In this document: positions 17,901 to 26,751 of the stretch, piece after piece
Layout of the letters: every line of letters begins with the position of its first letter
Numbering within the stretch: the first letter of the stretch is position 1
DNA from: Polyangia bacterium
GTDB taxonomy: Bacteria; Myxococcota_A; Polyangia; Fen-1088
Direction: 5' to 3'
Assembly: GCA_036268875.1 (NCBI GenBank)
Contig: DATATI010000082.1
Location: 1 to 64,000 of the forward strand
DNA: 64,000 nucleotides
Made by a program: the position numbers and the translations under genes
The notes under the pieces: model-generated
Databases searched by the model: none
What the model saw: the letters and a program-made list of their open reading frames with translations, nothing else
Told to the model about the DNA's origin: nothing

Positions 17901-18105
17901 ATGGACGGCGCGGAGCAGATCTTGATCGTCTGACCCTCGATGGCCAAGCTGCAATTCCTGCGTTATGCGCACAAGAACGCGCCTGTGGTCGCCGCACGCA
18001 TCGTGCGGCTTGGAGACGGTCGATCATCCGAGTGACCGTCAGCTGGTGGCCCACATCCGTCAGTACTTCAACGATGAGTCGCCGCGACGGAACGCCTCGC
18101 TCTAG
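17901..18105 (+). pseudogene. Small frameshifted gene behind a sigma-54 box
   Basis: The ATG at 17901 opens a 10-codon frame (MDGAEQILIV, stop). Protein-like sequence continues in a second frame from 17939 (MAKLQFLRYAHKNAPVVAAR) and in a third from about 18010 (ETVDHPSDRQLVAHIRQY, ending at a stop near 18105). The position 29 bases after a strong -24/-12 box matches intact genes of the island. I infer one small gene split by frameshifts, or several tiny ORFs. No family was recognised. Confidence 0.3.
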
Positions 18106-18144
18106 CCTTCGAGGACGCCAGAAGATATTGCGCGTGAACGAACT

Positions 18145-19620
18145 GTGCGACAGTTTCTGGACCATGAGACGGTCCCAGCGATCGGCAAAGGCGTGCGTCC
18201 ATTGAGCCGATCAGTTCTGATTGTCGACGACGACGATGCCCTGTCGGAAAACGTGGCCGAGATCCTGACGGGCATCGACGTGCGCTCGTCGATCGCCAGC
18301 GATCGCAAATCTGCCCTGGCGCTGAGCCGACAGCACGACTTCGATGTCGCCCTGATCGACGTGCGACTGCCCGATGGTGACGGACTGTCGCTGCTGGAAC
18401 CGCTGCGCCAGCGCTCGCCTTTCATGCAGCTGGTGCTGGTCACCGGAAACGCCACGCTGGAAGGCGCCATCGCCGCGGTCCGGGGCGACGCGTTCGCCTA
18501 CGTGCTGAAGCCGGTGTCGCCGCCCGACCTGCTGGACACGGTTCGGCGGGCCCTGGATCAGGCCAGCCTTTTCCGCGAGAGCGAGCGGCTGCGCCAGGAA
18601 CTCGAGCGCTCGGAGGCCCAGCACCGCGAGGTGGTTGAATCGGTCCCGGCTTTTGTCTTGTCCCTGGATGGGCAAGGCCGCATCACCACCTGGAACCGCC
18701 AACTGGAACAGGTCACCGGCTATCTGCGCGACGAGATGCTGGGCCAAGACGGCACCGCCTTGATCGACGTCAGCGAGCGCCCGGTCGATCTGCCGCAGAA
18801 ATCAGGGGGCGCGCGCAAGGTGCGCTGGAACCGCGCCGAGGTGTCGGGGCCGAGCGGCGCGCCAATCGTTTATGCCATCGGCACCGACGTCACCGCCGAG
18901 CAAGAGATGCTTCGGCGGGTGTTGCGCGCCGAGCGGTTGGCGGCGGTGGGGACCCTGGCCGCTGGACTGGCGCACGAGGTGCGCAATCCCTTGAATTCGG
19001 CGTCGCTGCAGCTGACCGTGCTGGAACGCCGGCTGGATCGCGGTGAAGGCGTCGATTCGATCAAGCCGATCGCCCGGATCATCAAAAGCGAGATCGACCG
19101 GCTGGATCGCCTGGTGCGCGACTTCCTGGCCTTCGCCAGGCCAAGCCCGCTGGATCCACGGCCGGTTGACGTGCCCGCGCTGCTGAAAGCGACCGTCGAA
19201 TTGATCCGCCCAGAGCTGGACGCCGCCCGCGTCACCGCGACCGTCGAATTGATGGTCCCCGCCTCGTCTTCGCTGCCGCCAGCGGCGGGCGATCCGGAAC
19301 GCCTGCGCCAGGTACTGCTGAACCTCACCCGCAATGCCCTGGAGGCGATGCAGGAATCGGGCAGCCGCCTCACCCTGCGCGCCCGCCTGGCCGCCGGCAC
19401 CAGCCACGCCATCGAGATCGACGTCGAGGACGACGGCCCCGGCTTCGCGGAAAATCTCCCGATTTTTGACGCCTTCTTCACCACCAAGGACCAGGGCACG
19501 GGTCTCGGCCTTTCGCTGGTCCATCGCATCGTCACCGATCATGGCGGCAACATCCGCGTCGAATCGCGGCCCGGCCGCACCTGCTTTTCGATCACCCTCC
19601 CCGCCGTCAGCGGCGGATGA
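18145..19620 (+). CDS. Receiver-PAS-histidine kinase
   Basis: The gene encodes 491 residues from the GTG at 18145; a later start near 18200 just before SRSVLIVDDDD is equally plausible. The receiver (about 20-140) has DDDD at 28-31, Asp in VALIDVRLPDG and Lys in VLKPVSPP. A PAS domain (about 160-265) follows. HisKA has H in LAHEVRNPLNSASL, and HATPase has N box LLNLTRNALEAM, DDGPGF and GTGLGLSLVHRI. The receiver at the N terminus makes it a reverse hybrid kinase. It is convergent with the globin-coupled kinase, ten bases away, and could phosphorylate the NtrC-type regulator. Confidence 0.9.
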   Translation: MRQFLDHETVPAIGKGVRPLSRSVLIVDDDDALSENVAEILTGIDVRSSIASDRKSALALSRQHDFDVALIDVRLPDGDGLSLLEPLRQRSPFMQLVLVTGNATLEGAIAAVRGDAFAYVLKPVSPPDLLDTVRRALDQASLFRESERLRQELERSEAQHREVVESVPAFVLSLDGQGRITTWNRQLEQVTGYLRDEMLGQDGTALIDVSERPVDLPQKSGGARKVRWNRAEVSGPSGAPIVYAIGTDVTAEQEMLRRVLRAERLAAVGTLAAGLAHEVRNPLNSASLQLTVLERRLDRGEGVDSIKPIARIIKSEIDRLDRLVRDFLAFARPSPLDPRPVDVPALLKATVELIRPELDAARVTATVELMVPASSSLPPAAGDPERLRQVLLNLTRNALEAMQESGSRLTLRARLAAGTSHAIEIDVEDDGPGFAENLPIFDAFFTTKDQGTGLGLSLVHRIVTDHGGNIRVESRPGRTCFSITLPAVSGG

Positions 19621-19629
19621 GCGGCGCGT

Positions 19630-20826
19630 TCAGGCGCCCGGCGTGGCGGGTGCCGCCACATCCGGCACCGAGACCTTGAACACCGCGCCGCGCTCCGACG
19701 GTTCCAGTGAGATGGTTCCGTCGTGGGCGGCGGCGATACGCCGGCACAATGCCAAGCCAAGGCCGCTGCCCTTGGCTTTGGTGGTGAAGAGCGCCTCGAA
19801 GATCTGGTGCCGGACGTCGGCCGGAACACCGGGACCTTCGTCGCGCACCAGCAGCAGGGTTTCGCCGCTGCCCCGGCGCGCCTCGACGGTGATGTGGCCG
19901 CTGCCGTTCATGGCCTGGCTGGCGTTGATAAGGAGGTTGGTCAGCACGCGGGTCAGTTGATCGGCGTCGGCGTCGATGAAGATGTCCGGTGGGGCGTCGA
20001 CGCTCACCTCGACGGACGGCGGCAGGCTGGCCGCCGGGATCGCTTGCGCGATGAACGCGTGCGCCGCCACCGAACGCCTTTGCAGCGGTCGACTGCGCGC
20101 CAGCTCCAGCAGATCGGTGATGGTTCGGTTCGACCGATGCACCTCCTGGGTGATTTTCTCCAGGTGGCGCGCGATGGTGGGATCGGCGATCTTCAACTGC
20201 TCCAGCCGCTGCCGCATCAGAAAAGCCGACGATTCCACCACACCCAGCGGATTGCGCAGCTCGTGGCCGATCCCGGCGGCGAACTGCCCGATGGTGGCCA
20301 GCCGTTCGGCGGTTCGGTTCTTGGCCAGAAGATCTTCGCGGTACGTCTCCAGCATGATGGCCAGTTCGATGTCCAGGATTCGGTGCAGGGCGGTGATCAT
20401 CCGTCCCTGCTCGTCGGCGCTCAGGGCGGGCGCGTTCCGCAAGACGTCGACCGACCGCAAGCGAATGCGATCCATGGCGGTGAGCATGTACATCTGCGGC
20501 AGATCGATCCGGACATGGACCCGGCCGATGCGCGCCCGCCGTTCGAAATACGCTTCGTCGTGCGGACCTTGAAACAGCTCGTCGATCCACACCAGCAACG
20601 ATCGTTTCAGCCGTTGAATCTGCGCGGCGCCACCGGTGATGGCGGCGCGCGCCCCCGGGTGGGCTTCGATGGTGGCGTAGAAGTCGTCGATGATGTCGGC
20701 AAAGTGCGGCGCCACAACGTCGTGCGCCGCGCGCAGCGCCGCGCCGGCCTGATCGTCGAAGCCGACATAGACCTTGACGTTTTCGAGGAACGTCAAATTA
20801 TTCACGATGGGCAATCTACCACTCAT
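19630..20826 (-). CDS. Globin-coupled histidine kinase
   Basis: The gene encodes 398 residues. The N-terminal protoglobin/sensor-globin domain (about 10-165) has IGRVHVRIDLPQMYM, whose His is the likely proximal heme ligand, and a preceding DDFYATIEAHPGARA region. HisKA has FAAGIGHELRNPLGVV (catalytic His), and HATPase has LTNLLINASQAM, DEGPGVP and GSGLGLALCRR. It should sense oxygen or NO in the cytoplasm. The ATG at 20826 starts just before the globin fold; an upstream GTG is less likely. It follows the BadF-like gene by 41 bases, probably in the same operon. Confidence 0.9.
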   Translation of the reverse strand: MSGRLPIVNNLTFLENVKVYVGFDDQAGAALRAAHDVVAPHFADIIDDFYATIEAHPGARAAITGGAAQIQRLKRSLLVWIDELFQGPHDEAYFERRARIGRVHVRIDLPQMYMLTAMDRIRLRSVDVLRNAPALSADEQGRMITALHRILDIELAIMLETYREDLLAKNRTAERLATIGQFAAGIGHELRNPLGVVESSAFLMRQRLEQLKIADPTIARHLEKITQEVHRSNRTITDLLELARSRPLQRRSVAAHAFIAQAIPAASLPPSVEVSVDAPPDIFIDADADQLTRVLTNLLINASQAMNGSGHITVEARRGSGETLLLVRDEGPGVPADVRHQIFEALFTTKAKGSGLGLALCRRIAAAHDGTISLEPSERGAVFKVSVPDVAAPATPGA

Positions 20827-20867
20827 TGTGGAAGGGTCGGAAAGGGAGGAAAGCCACACGACGGCAC

Positions 20868-21605
20868 TCAGTTCAACCAGGGAGCAAACGTCGGTTCGGG
20901 CACCCAGGCGACGGTGACCTGACGCTTCGACAGCCGTCGGTAACGTCGAGCGGCGACCAGCGCCGCGCCGTACGCCCCGGCAAAGATGCCGTGCTCGGAC
21001 GCGAGCAGCCCCAGCGAAGGTCGAAGTTTTTGCATCTCATTTTCCAGCGCGGCCAGCCAACCGCGGTCGCACGTGCGGCCGCCGATCAACGCCAGCGGAC
21101 CGGTGGGCATGTCGGCGAGCAGCTCGACCGACGCCCGAGCCGCGGCCGGGACGTCGATCTCCGCGCGGCGAGCCAGCCGGCGCACGATAGACCCGACCTG
21201 GTCGATGATGCCGACGCGCAGCTGTCGCGCCCCCCAATCCAGATAACCGACGGCCTTGGGAAACAAGAACCGGGTGCCGACGCCCTGGCAGCTTTCTCCC
21301 CAAAAATGACCGACCCGAAACGCCACCCGATCACGCACCCCGGTCGACGCCACATAATCCACGTCGGTGTCGGACACGCCAGCGGTGGCCAGAACGCCGG
21401 CCCAGCTGGTGCGCAGAGCGTCGCGTAGATCGGACGCCTCCCGAGCGCGGCGAACCACGGTGATATTGGCGGCGATGACCTCGTCGCCGGTGGCCGAGTG
21501 AGCCAGCAACGCGGTCTTGATTGTTTTCGAGCCGACGTCCACGCCGCCCGTCAGGCACCTCACGCTGGACGCCGGCGCCAGGACATCCGTCCGCTTTCGT
21601 TTCAT
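20868..21605 (-). CDS. Diverged BadF/BcrD-type ASKHA ATPase
   Basis: The gene encodes 245 residues. The N-terminal GGVDVGSKTIKTALL is the phosphate-1 loop of the acyl-CoA dehydratase/benzoyl-CoA reductase activator family. A C-terminal LIGGRTCDRGWLAALE resembles the second nucleotide loop. Compared with active activators, the DIGGQDSK motif is replaced (LDWGARQLRVG) and only one of the two cluster cysteines (SCQGVGTR) is recognisable. The iron-sulfur activator role is therefore doubtful. It shares an operon with the globin-coupled kinase, which suggests a sensory or regulatory role. Confidence 0.68.
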   Translation of the reverse strand: MKRKRTDVLAPASSVRCLTGGVDVGSKTIKTALLAHSATGDEVIAANITVVRRAREASDLRDALRTSWAGVLATAGVSDTDVDYVASTGVRDRVAFRVGHFWGESCQGVGTRFLFPKAVGYLDWGARQLRVGIIDQVGSIVRRLARRAEIDVPAAARASVELLADMPTGPLALIGGRTCDRGWLAALENEMQKLRPSLGLLASEHGIFAGAYGAALVAARRYRRLSKRQVTVAWVPEPTFAPWLN

Positions 21606-21617
21606 GCGATCCGCTAA

Positions 21618-21633
21618 GGCAAGCCATGTTCCA
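21618..21633 (-). promoter_or_regulatory. Sigma-54-like box 28 bases before ATG
   Basis: The minus strand reads TGGAACATGGCTTGCC, with exact GG/GC spacing, 28 bases before the ATG at 21605. It would drive the BadF-like and globin-kinase genes. Confidence 0.45.
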
Positions 21634-21784
21634 ACCCACGGACCACTTTGCCGTTCAATTCGCGAACTTCGTGCGCCGTTCATCTATCCCGGCGAATGTT
21701 TTTCGCGTTTTCCCCCGCCCGATCGAGACGCCTTCCTGCGTTCGTGCGATCCCCACCCCGGGTTGGTCTTATAGAACGTGGGTG

Positions 21785-23068
21785 ATGTCTTCAGGTCCAC
21801 AAGAGCCCGAGCGGCTGTCGCGGGAGGACGCCGCCCGCTGGCACATGGCCACGCCCAAGAACCCCATGATCATCGGGGCGCTGCTGCTTTTCGAGCAGAG
21901 GCTCACGCTGGAGTCGCTCGACGAGCTCGTTGTCGGCAAGATCATTCCGCACCGGCGGTTCCGGCAGCATGTGGTCGAGTGCAAGCAGCTTTGGGGAAGG
22001 CCCTGGTGGCGCGATGACGCGGCCTTCACGCTCCGCGATCACGTGCAGAAGCTGAGTCCCTCGCACGTGGTGAATGTCGACGAGCTGATCAGGCTGGCCA
22101 ATGAACGGATGAATGCGCCGCTGCCCGCCGATCGATCCCCGTGGCGTCTGGAGCTCATTGATCTCGCGCCCACGGGATCCGCGCTTCTTTTGCGGATCCA
22201 CCACTGCATCGCCGACGGACGAGCGCTGGTAGCGCTGCTCAACGAACTGGCCGACGACCTGGGCAAGCCTGAGCCGGGAGCCGCGCGGCGCCCGCCATCA
22301 CCCAGTTTGGCTCGACGGAGGCGTTTCTTTGGGCGGGTCGCTGGTCTGCTCAGATTCCTGTCCCTGTCGAGAGATCCGGTCAGCCTGTTGCGCCGATCGC
22401 TCGGCGGCCACAAACGCATCGCCTGGTCGGCCGCGATCCCGCTGGATGCCGTGAAATCGATCGCCCACGCCGGAGGGCATCAGTTCGTGGATGTGCTGCT
22501 GGCCGCCGTCGCTGGCGCCCTGCACCGTTACCAGCGCGAGCACGGACAGTTGCCCCGATCCATGCGGGCGCTCCTGCCGGTGGCGCCGCCGGCATCATCG
22601 ACCCACGGGCTGGGGAATCACTTCGCTTCGGTATTCGTGCGCCTTCCCGTTACCTCGGCCGATCCCAAAACGCGCCTGGTGATCGTGGCGCGCGACATGG
22701 TGGCGTTGCGCAGCCGGAGCACGCTGCGGATGGCGCTGAGCCTGGTGCGTCTGGCGGGAGCGATCGCCCCCGCCATCGAGCACTGGGCGGTGCGCTGGTG
22801 GTCGCGACGGGCCAGCTTGGTCGTGAGCAGCTTGGCCGGGCCGACTGTCCCGCTGCACGTGGCGGGACGGGCGCTGCGAACCATCGTGGTGTGGGCGCCG
22901 GCGGCGGCCAGCATCGGCCTCAGCCTCACTTTCTTCGGTTACGCCGGGAATTTGCACCTGGGCGTGCTGGCGGACGAAGCGGTGATCGAGCGGCCGGAAG
23001 AGCTGGTGACGGCGTTTCAAGTGGCACTCGACGACCTTCGTCGTAGCGCTCTGCCCGACAACCATTAG
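21785..23068 (+). CDS. WS/DGAT-family wax ester/diacylglycerol acyltransferase
   Basis: This 427-residue enzyme makes storage lipids (triacylglycerol or wax esters) from acyl-CoA. Its N terminus is LSREDAARWHMATPKNPMIIG, and the condensation-like active-site motif HHCIADG (HHxxxDG) is near residue 138. The C-terminal half has LVVSSLAGPTVPLHVAG and the family end LSLTFFGYAGNLHLGV. The ATG at 21785 follows a GTG. It is the first gene of a six-gene plus-strand operon and is divergent from the globin-kinase operon. Confidence 0.9.
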   Translation: MSSGPQEPERLSREDAARWHMATPKNPMIIGALLLFEQRLTLESLDELVVGKIIPHRRFRQHVVECKQLWGRPWWRDDAAFTLRDHVQKLSPSHVVNVDELIRLANERMNAPLPADRSPWRLELIDLAPTGSALLLRIHHCIADGRALVALLNELADDLGKPEPGAARRPPSPSLARRRRFFGRVAGLLRFLSLSRDPVSLLRRSLGGHKRIAWSAAIPLDAVKSIAHAGGHQFVDVLLAAVAGALHRYQREHGQLPRSMRALLPVAPPASSTHGLGNHFASVFVRLPVTSADPKTRLVIVARDMVALRSRSTLRMALSLVRLAGAIAPAIEHWAVRWWSRRASLVVSSLAGPTVPLHVAGRALRTIVVWAPAAASIGLSLTFFGYAGNLHLGVLADEAVIERPEELVTAFQVALDDLRRSALPDNH

Positions 23069-23077
23069 AATTTAAGG

Positions 23078-23959
23078 ATGGTCAGGAAGATCGGCTTGCT
23101 GTCCGCCGTCGCCCACGGAGCGCGCTTCGTGCTGAACCGCACCGGCTTTCAAAGCCGGTCCGTGCCGACGGCGATCGGGACCTTGCACGCCTATGATTTC
23201 CAGGGCACCGGCCGCTTGCCGACCATCGTGCTGCTGCACGGACTCGGCTCGGCGGCGACGTCGTTCGGCCGATTGCTGACCCGGATGCGTCCGCACGCGC
23301 GGCGCCTGGTGGCGCTGGATCTGCCGGGACACGGGTTCAGTCAGGATCCGTCGCAGTGTCTGACGCCGCAAGCGCTGTTCGCCGCGGTGAGCGAAGCGTT
23401 GGATGTGCTGGTCGACGAACCGATGATCCTGGTGGGAGGCTCGCTGGGCGGGGCGCTGGCGCTTCGGTTCGCGATCGAGCGGCCCGAGCGTCTGCTGGCG
23501 CTGGCGCTGCTCTCACCCGCTGCGGCCAGAAACAGCCCCGACGAATGGGAGGACCTTCGGGACACCTTCAAGATTGAAACCGCCGCCGAAGCGCGACGGC
23601 TGCTGGCCCGTCTCTATCATCGCCCGCCGTGGTATCTGCCCGCGCTGGCAGCGAGCGTTCGCGATGTCTTGAAGGGCGCCGCCATCCGCGACGTGGTTGG
23701 CACCGCCACGCTTGACGATCTGCCGGCGACGGGCGATTTGCCGACGCTGGCGATGCCCATCTTGCTGCTGTGGGGCCAGTCCGAACGCTTGCTTCCCGCC
23801 AGCGCGCTGGCCTACTTTCGAATGCACCTGCCCCCGCACGCCGTCATCGAGGAGCCCGCGGGCTTCGGGCATTGTCCGCACTTTGACGATCCGGCGCGGC
23901 TGGCCGCGCGCCTGCTGGCGTTCGCGCGAACAATCACGGCGGGCGTCGCCGCCGCTTGA
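23078..23959 (+). CDS. Alpha/beta hydrolase
   Basis: This 293-residue protein has the canonical order. LLHGLGSAATSFG is the oxyanion region, LVGGSLGGALALRFA is the nucleophile elbow with Ser in GGSLGG, an Asp lies in the MPILLLWGQSERLLP strand region, and GHCPHFDDP holds the catalytic His. Substrate is unknown. Its position 9 bases after the acyltransferase gene suggests lipid ester metabolism. Confidence 0.88.
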   Translation: MVRKIGLLSAVAHGARFVLNRTGFQSRSVPTAIGTLHAYDFQGTGRLPTIVLLHGLGSAATSFGRLLTRMRPHARRLVALDLPGHGFSQDPSQCLTPQALFAAVSEALDVLVDEPMILVGGSLGGALALRFAIERPERLLALALLSPAAARNSPDEWEDLRDTFKIETAAEARRLLARLYHRPPWYLPALAASVRDVLKGAAIRDVVGTATLDDLPATGDLPTLAMPILLLWGQSERLLPASALAYFRMHLPPHAVIEEPAGFGHCPHFDDPARLAARLLAFARTITAGVAAA

Positions 23960-23975
23960 GCGCGACGCACCGGTG

Positions 23976-24752
23976 ATGTTCGCCTGGTTGAAGCGCCGGC
24001 GCCGGGACGCGGTCCGGCGCCAGCCGTTTCCCGTCGAATGGCGCCGGTTCATCGACAAGAACGTGCCTTTCGTCGCACGCTTGCCTCCTGACGATCGCCA
24101 GGAACTCGGCGGGCATATCCTGGTCTTTCTGGCCGAGAAACACTTCGAAGGGTGTGGCGGACTGGAGCTCACCGACGAGGTGCGGGTGACGATCGCCGCT
24201 CAGGCCTGCATCCTGCTGCTTCATCGCGACACGGACGACTATCCCAATCTGGTGTCCATTCTCGTCTATCCCACGACATACGTGGTGCGCGGAGGCCGGC
24301 GCACCGCCGACGGGTTGATCGCCGAGGGACCGGAGGCCCGGCTGGGGGAATCATGGGCGCGAGACGTGGTGGTGCTGGCCTGGGACAGCGTGCTTTCGGG
24401 CGCCGCCGACATCCACGACGGTCACAACGTCGTCCTGCACGAGTTCGCGCACCAGCTGGACCAGGAGAGCCGCGCTGACACCGGTGTCCCCGTTCTTCCC
24501 CGACGGTCAATGTATCTGGCCTGGGCGCGGGTGCTGGGCCACGACTTCGATCAACTGGTGCACGACGTTGCGCACCATCACCGCACCCTCATCGATCGCT
24601 ACGGCGCCACCAATCCCGCCGAATTCTTCGCCGTCGTGACCGAGACGTTCTTCGAAAAACCACGCCCGCTGCGCGCCAAGCACCCGGAGCTGTACGGTCT
24701 GCTCAAGGAATTCTACCGACAGGATCCCGCCGAGCTTGCGCCCAAGGCGTGA
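23976..24752 (+). CDS. mtfA: MtfA-like zinc peptidase
   Basis: The 258-residue protein has zinc motif HEFAHQLDQE (HExxH), with a downstream NPAEFFAVVTETFFEKP segment providing the third ligand. This matches MtfA/DUF980 peptidases, which in enterobacteria bind the repressor Mlc and link to glucose uptake. The family's N-terminal sequence around FVARLPPDDRQELGGHILVFLAEKHFEG is present. It lies 16 bases after the hydrolase, in the same operon. Confidence 0.87.
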   Translation: MFAWLKRRRRDAVRRQPFPVEWRRFIDKNVPFVARLPPDDRQELGGHILVFLAEKHFEGCGGLELTDEVRVTIAAQACILLLHRDTDDYPNLVSILVYPTTYVVRGGRRTADGLIAEGPEARLGESWARDVVVLAWDSVLSGAADIHDGHNVVLHEFAHQLDQESRADTGVPVLPRRSMYLAWARVLGHDFDQLVHDVAHHHRTLIDRYGATNPAEFFAVVTETFFEKPRPLRAKHPELYGLLKEFYRQDPAELAPKA

Positions 24753-24785
24753 GAACATTCCCCGCATGACATGCGAGGAGCGCCC

Positions 24786-25766
24786 GTGAAGCGAAGGCTG
24801 GTGCTTTTGTTGGTCGTCGTGGCCGCGGTGGGCATCTACGTTGGGTACCGCGTTCGACGCGCCGCCGCGCCGTTCGAGTGGAGCGGCACCGTCGAGGCGC
24901 ACATGATCGAAGTCGGTTCGCGGGTGGGCGGCCGGGTGCAGGAGGTCAGCGTGCGCGAGGGCGACGCGGTCAAGGCCGGGCAGACCCTGGTGACGTTGGA
25001 AAAGGGCGACCTCCCCGCGCAACGGACCATCGCGCTTGGGCAGCTGGAGCAAGCGCAAGGGGCGCTGGAAAAAGTCGCCAGCCGGACCCTTCCCACCGCC
25101 CGCCGCGCCGAGATCGCCGAGGCCCAGGCCCGGCTGCAGGTAGAGCAGGCGCAGCAAGAGAAGGCCAAGCTTGACGACGATCGAAGCCGCCAGCTCTACA
25201 AGCAAGGGGCGGTCACGCGCGTCGACGCGGACAATGCCACTTTGGCCCTGAAATCGGCGAACGCTCAGGCCTCGGCGTTGCGATCGCAGCTGGACACCCT
25301 GCTGCACGGAACCCCCGAGGACGTGCGCTCCGGCCGTGGTTTGGTGGATGCGGCGCAGGGACGGCTGCAGCAGATCGACGTCATGCTCGACGAGCTGGTC
25401 ATCCGCGCCCCGCGCGCGTCGCGCGTCGAATCGCTGGACCTGCGCCCGGGCGACATCCTGGCGCCCAACGCGCCGGCCGCCAAGCTGCTCGAACCAGCCG
25501 AGCTTTACGTTCGCATCTACGTCCCCGAAACCGAGATCGGCCACGTGCACCCGGGGCTGGAGGTCCCGATCACCGTCGATTCGTTTCCAGGCAAAGCATT
25601 TCGGGGCCGGGTCGAATCAGTGGCCAGCGAAGGCGAATTCACGCCGCGCAACCTTCAGACCGCCGACGAACGCGCTGACCAGGTGTTCGCCTGCCGGGTG
25701 CGCATCGAGGAAGGAGCGGACGTGTTGCGCGCCGGGATGGCGGCGACCGTGCGGGTGCCGCGATGA
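24786..25766 (+). CDS. HlyD-family membrane-fusion protein of an ABC exporter
   Basis: The gene encodes 326 residues with an N-terminal membrane anchor. The first barrel-sandwich half is [24 protein letters not shown] coiled-coil hairpin (about 75-190) follows, then the second half [16 protein letters not shown] and a beta-barrel. GTG at 24786 is chosen because AGGAG stands five bases upstream; an ATG at 24771 is possible. The stop overlaps the next start (ATGA). It resembles YhiI/YbhG-type adaptors that work with YhhJ/YbhR-like permeases. Confidence 0.88.
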   Translation: MKRRLVLLLVVVAAVGIYVGYRVRRAAAPFEWSGTVEAHMIEVGSRVGGRVQEVSVREGDAVKAGQTLVTLEKGDLPAQRTIALGQLEQAQGALEKVASRTLPTARRAEIAEAQARLQVEQAQQEKAKLDDDRSRQLYKQGAVTRVDADNATLALKSANAQASALRSQLDTLLHGTPEDVRSGRGLVDAAQGRLQQIDVMLDELVIRAPRASRVESLDLRPGDILAPNAPAAKLLEPAELYVRIYVPETEIGHVHPGLEVPITVDSFPGKAFRGRVESVASEGEFTPRNLQTADERADQVFACRVRIEEGADVLRAGMAATVRVPR

Positions 25767-26749
25767 GCGCCGCGGCCGCCGACGCCCCCCACGAGCTGGC
25801 GATCGCCGTCGAGGGCGTTGGCCGGCTCTTCGGTGATTTCGTCGCGCTCGACGGCGTCAGCCTCAAGGTCCCGACCGGCCAGATCTACGGTTTGCTGGGA
25901 CCGAACGGCTCCGGAAAGTCCACCTTGATCCGGATCCTGTGCGGCCTGCTGGCGCCGTCATCCGGTCATGCATCGGTGCTGGGATTGGACGTCACCACTC
26001 AGGGCGAGGCCATCCGGCGCAACATCGGTTACATGAGCCAGCGGTTCTCGCTGTACGAAGATCTCACCGTGCGCGAGAACCTCGATTTTTTCGCCGGCGT
26101 CTATCGCCTGACCGGCAAGCGGCTGCGCGAGCGGCGGGACGCGGCCGTCGCGCTGACCCACATCGGGCCATATCTGGATCGCCGCGCCGGGTTGTTGTCC
26201 GGTGGATGGAAGCAGCGGCTGGCCCTGGGCGCCGCCTTGATGCACGAGCCGCGCGTGGTGTTCCTAGACGAACCCACCGCCGGGATCGATCCGGTCGCCC
26301 GCCGTGAGCTTTGGGATCTGCTTTTCTCGCTGGCGGCGCAAGGGATCACCTTCCTGGTCACCACGCACTACATGGACGAGGCCGAGCGCTGCGGAGAGGT
26401 CGGGTATCTTTATCTGTCCAAGCTGCTGGTGACGGGCACGCCCGAATCGCTGAAGGCATTGCCGCTGGTCAACGCCCAGAACACCCGCCGCATCGAAATT
26501 GAAACACCGCAGGCGGCGCGCGCGCTGGCCTGGATCCGAGGCCAGTCGTGGTGCCTGGGCGCGACCATCTTCGGGCAATCGGTGCACACCGTGATTCCGC
26601 GCGAGAAGACCGACGCCGCGGTGCTGGACCAGCTCCGCGCGGCCGGCTTTCCCCGGGCGGAGATTCGCGAGATCCATCCCTCTCTCGAAGATGTGTTCGT
26701 CAAGCTCACCGAAGCCGCCGCGCACGCGCGCGGGGAACCGGAGGCCTAG
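25763..26749 (+). CDS. ABC transporter ATP-binding protein
   Basis: The gene encodes 328 residues with Walker [10 protein letters not shown] near 47-55, signature LSGGWKQRL, Walker [11 protein letters not shown] and switch His in [14 protein letters not shown]. The tail after residue 235 is the extra domain found in ABC-2 multidrug ATPases. It is translationally coupled to the adaptor gene and followed after two bases by the permease. Confidence 0.93.
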   Translation: MSAAAADAPHELAIAVEGVGRLFGDFVALDGVSLKVPTGQIYGLLGPNGSGKSTLIRILCGLLAPSSGHASVLGLDVTTQGEAIRRNIGYMSQRFSLYEDLTVRENLDFFAGVYRLTGKRLRERRDAAVALTHIGPYLDRRAGLLSGGWKQRLALGAALMHEPRVVFLDEPTAGIDPVARRELWDLLFSLAAQGITFLVTTHYMDEAERCGEVGYLYLSKLLVTGTPESLKALPLVNAQNTRRIEIETPQAARALAWIRGQSWCLGATIFGQSVHTVIPREKTDAAVLDQLRAAGFPRAEIREIHPSLEDVFVKLTEAAAHARGEPEA

Positions 26750-26751
26750 CC

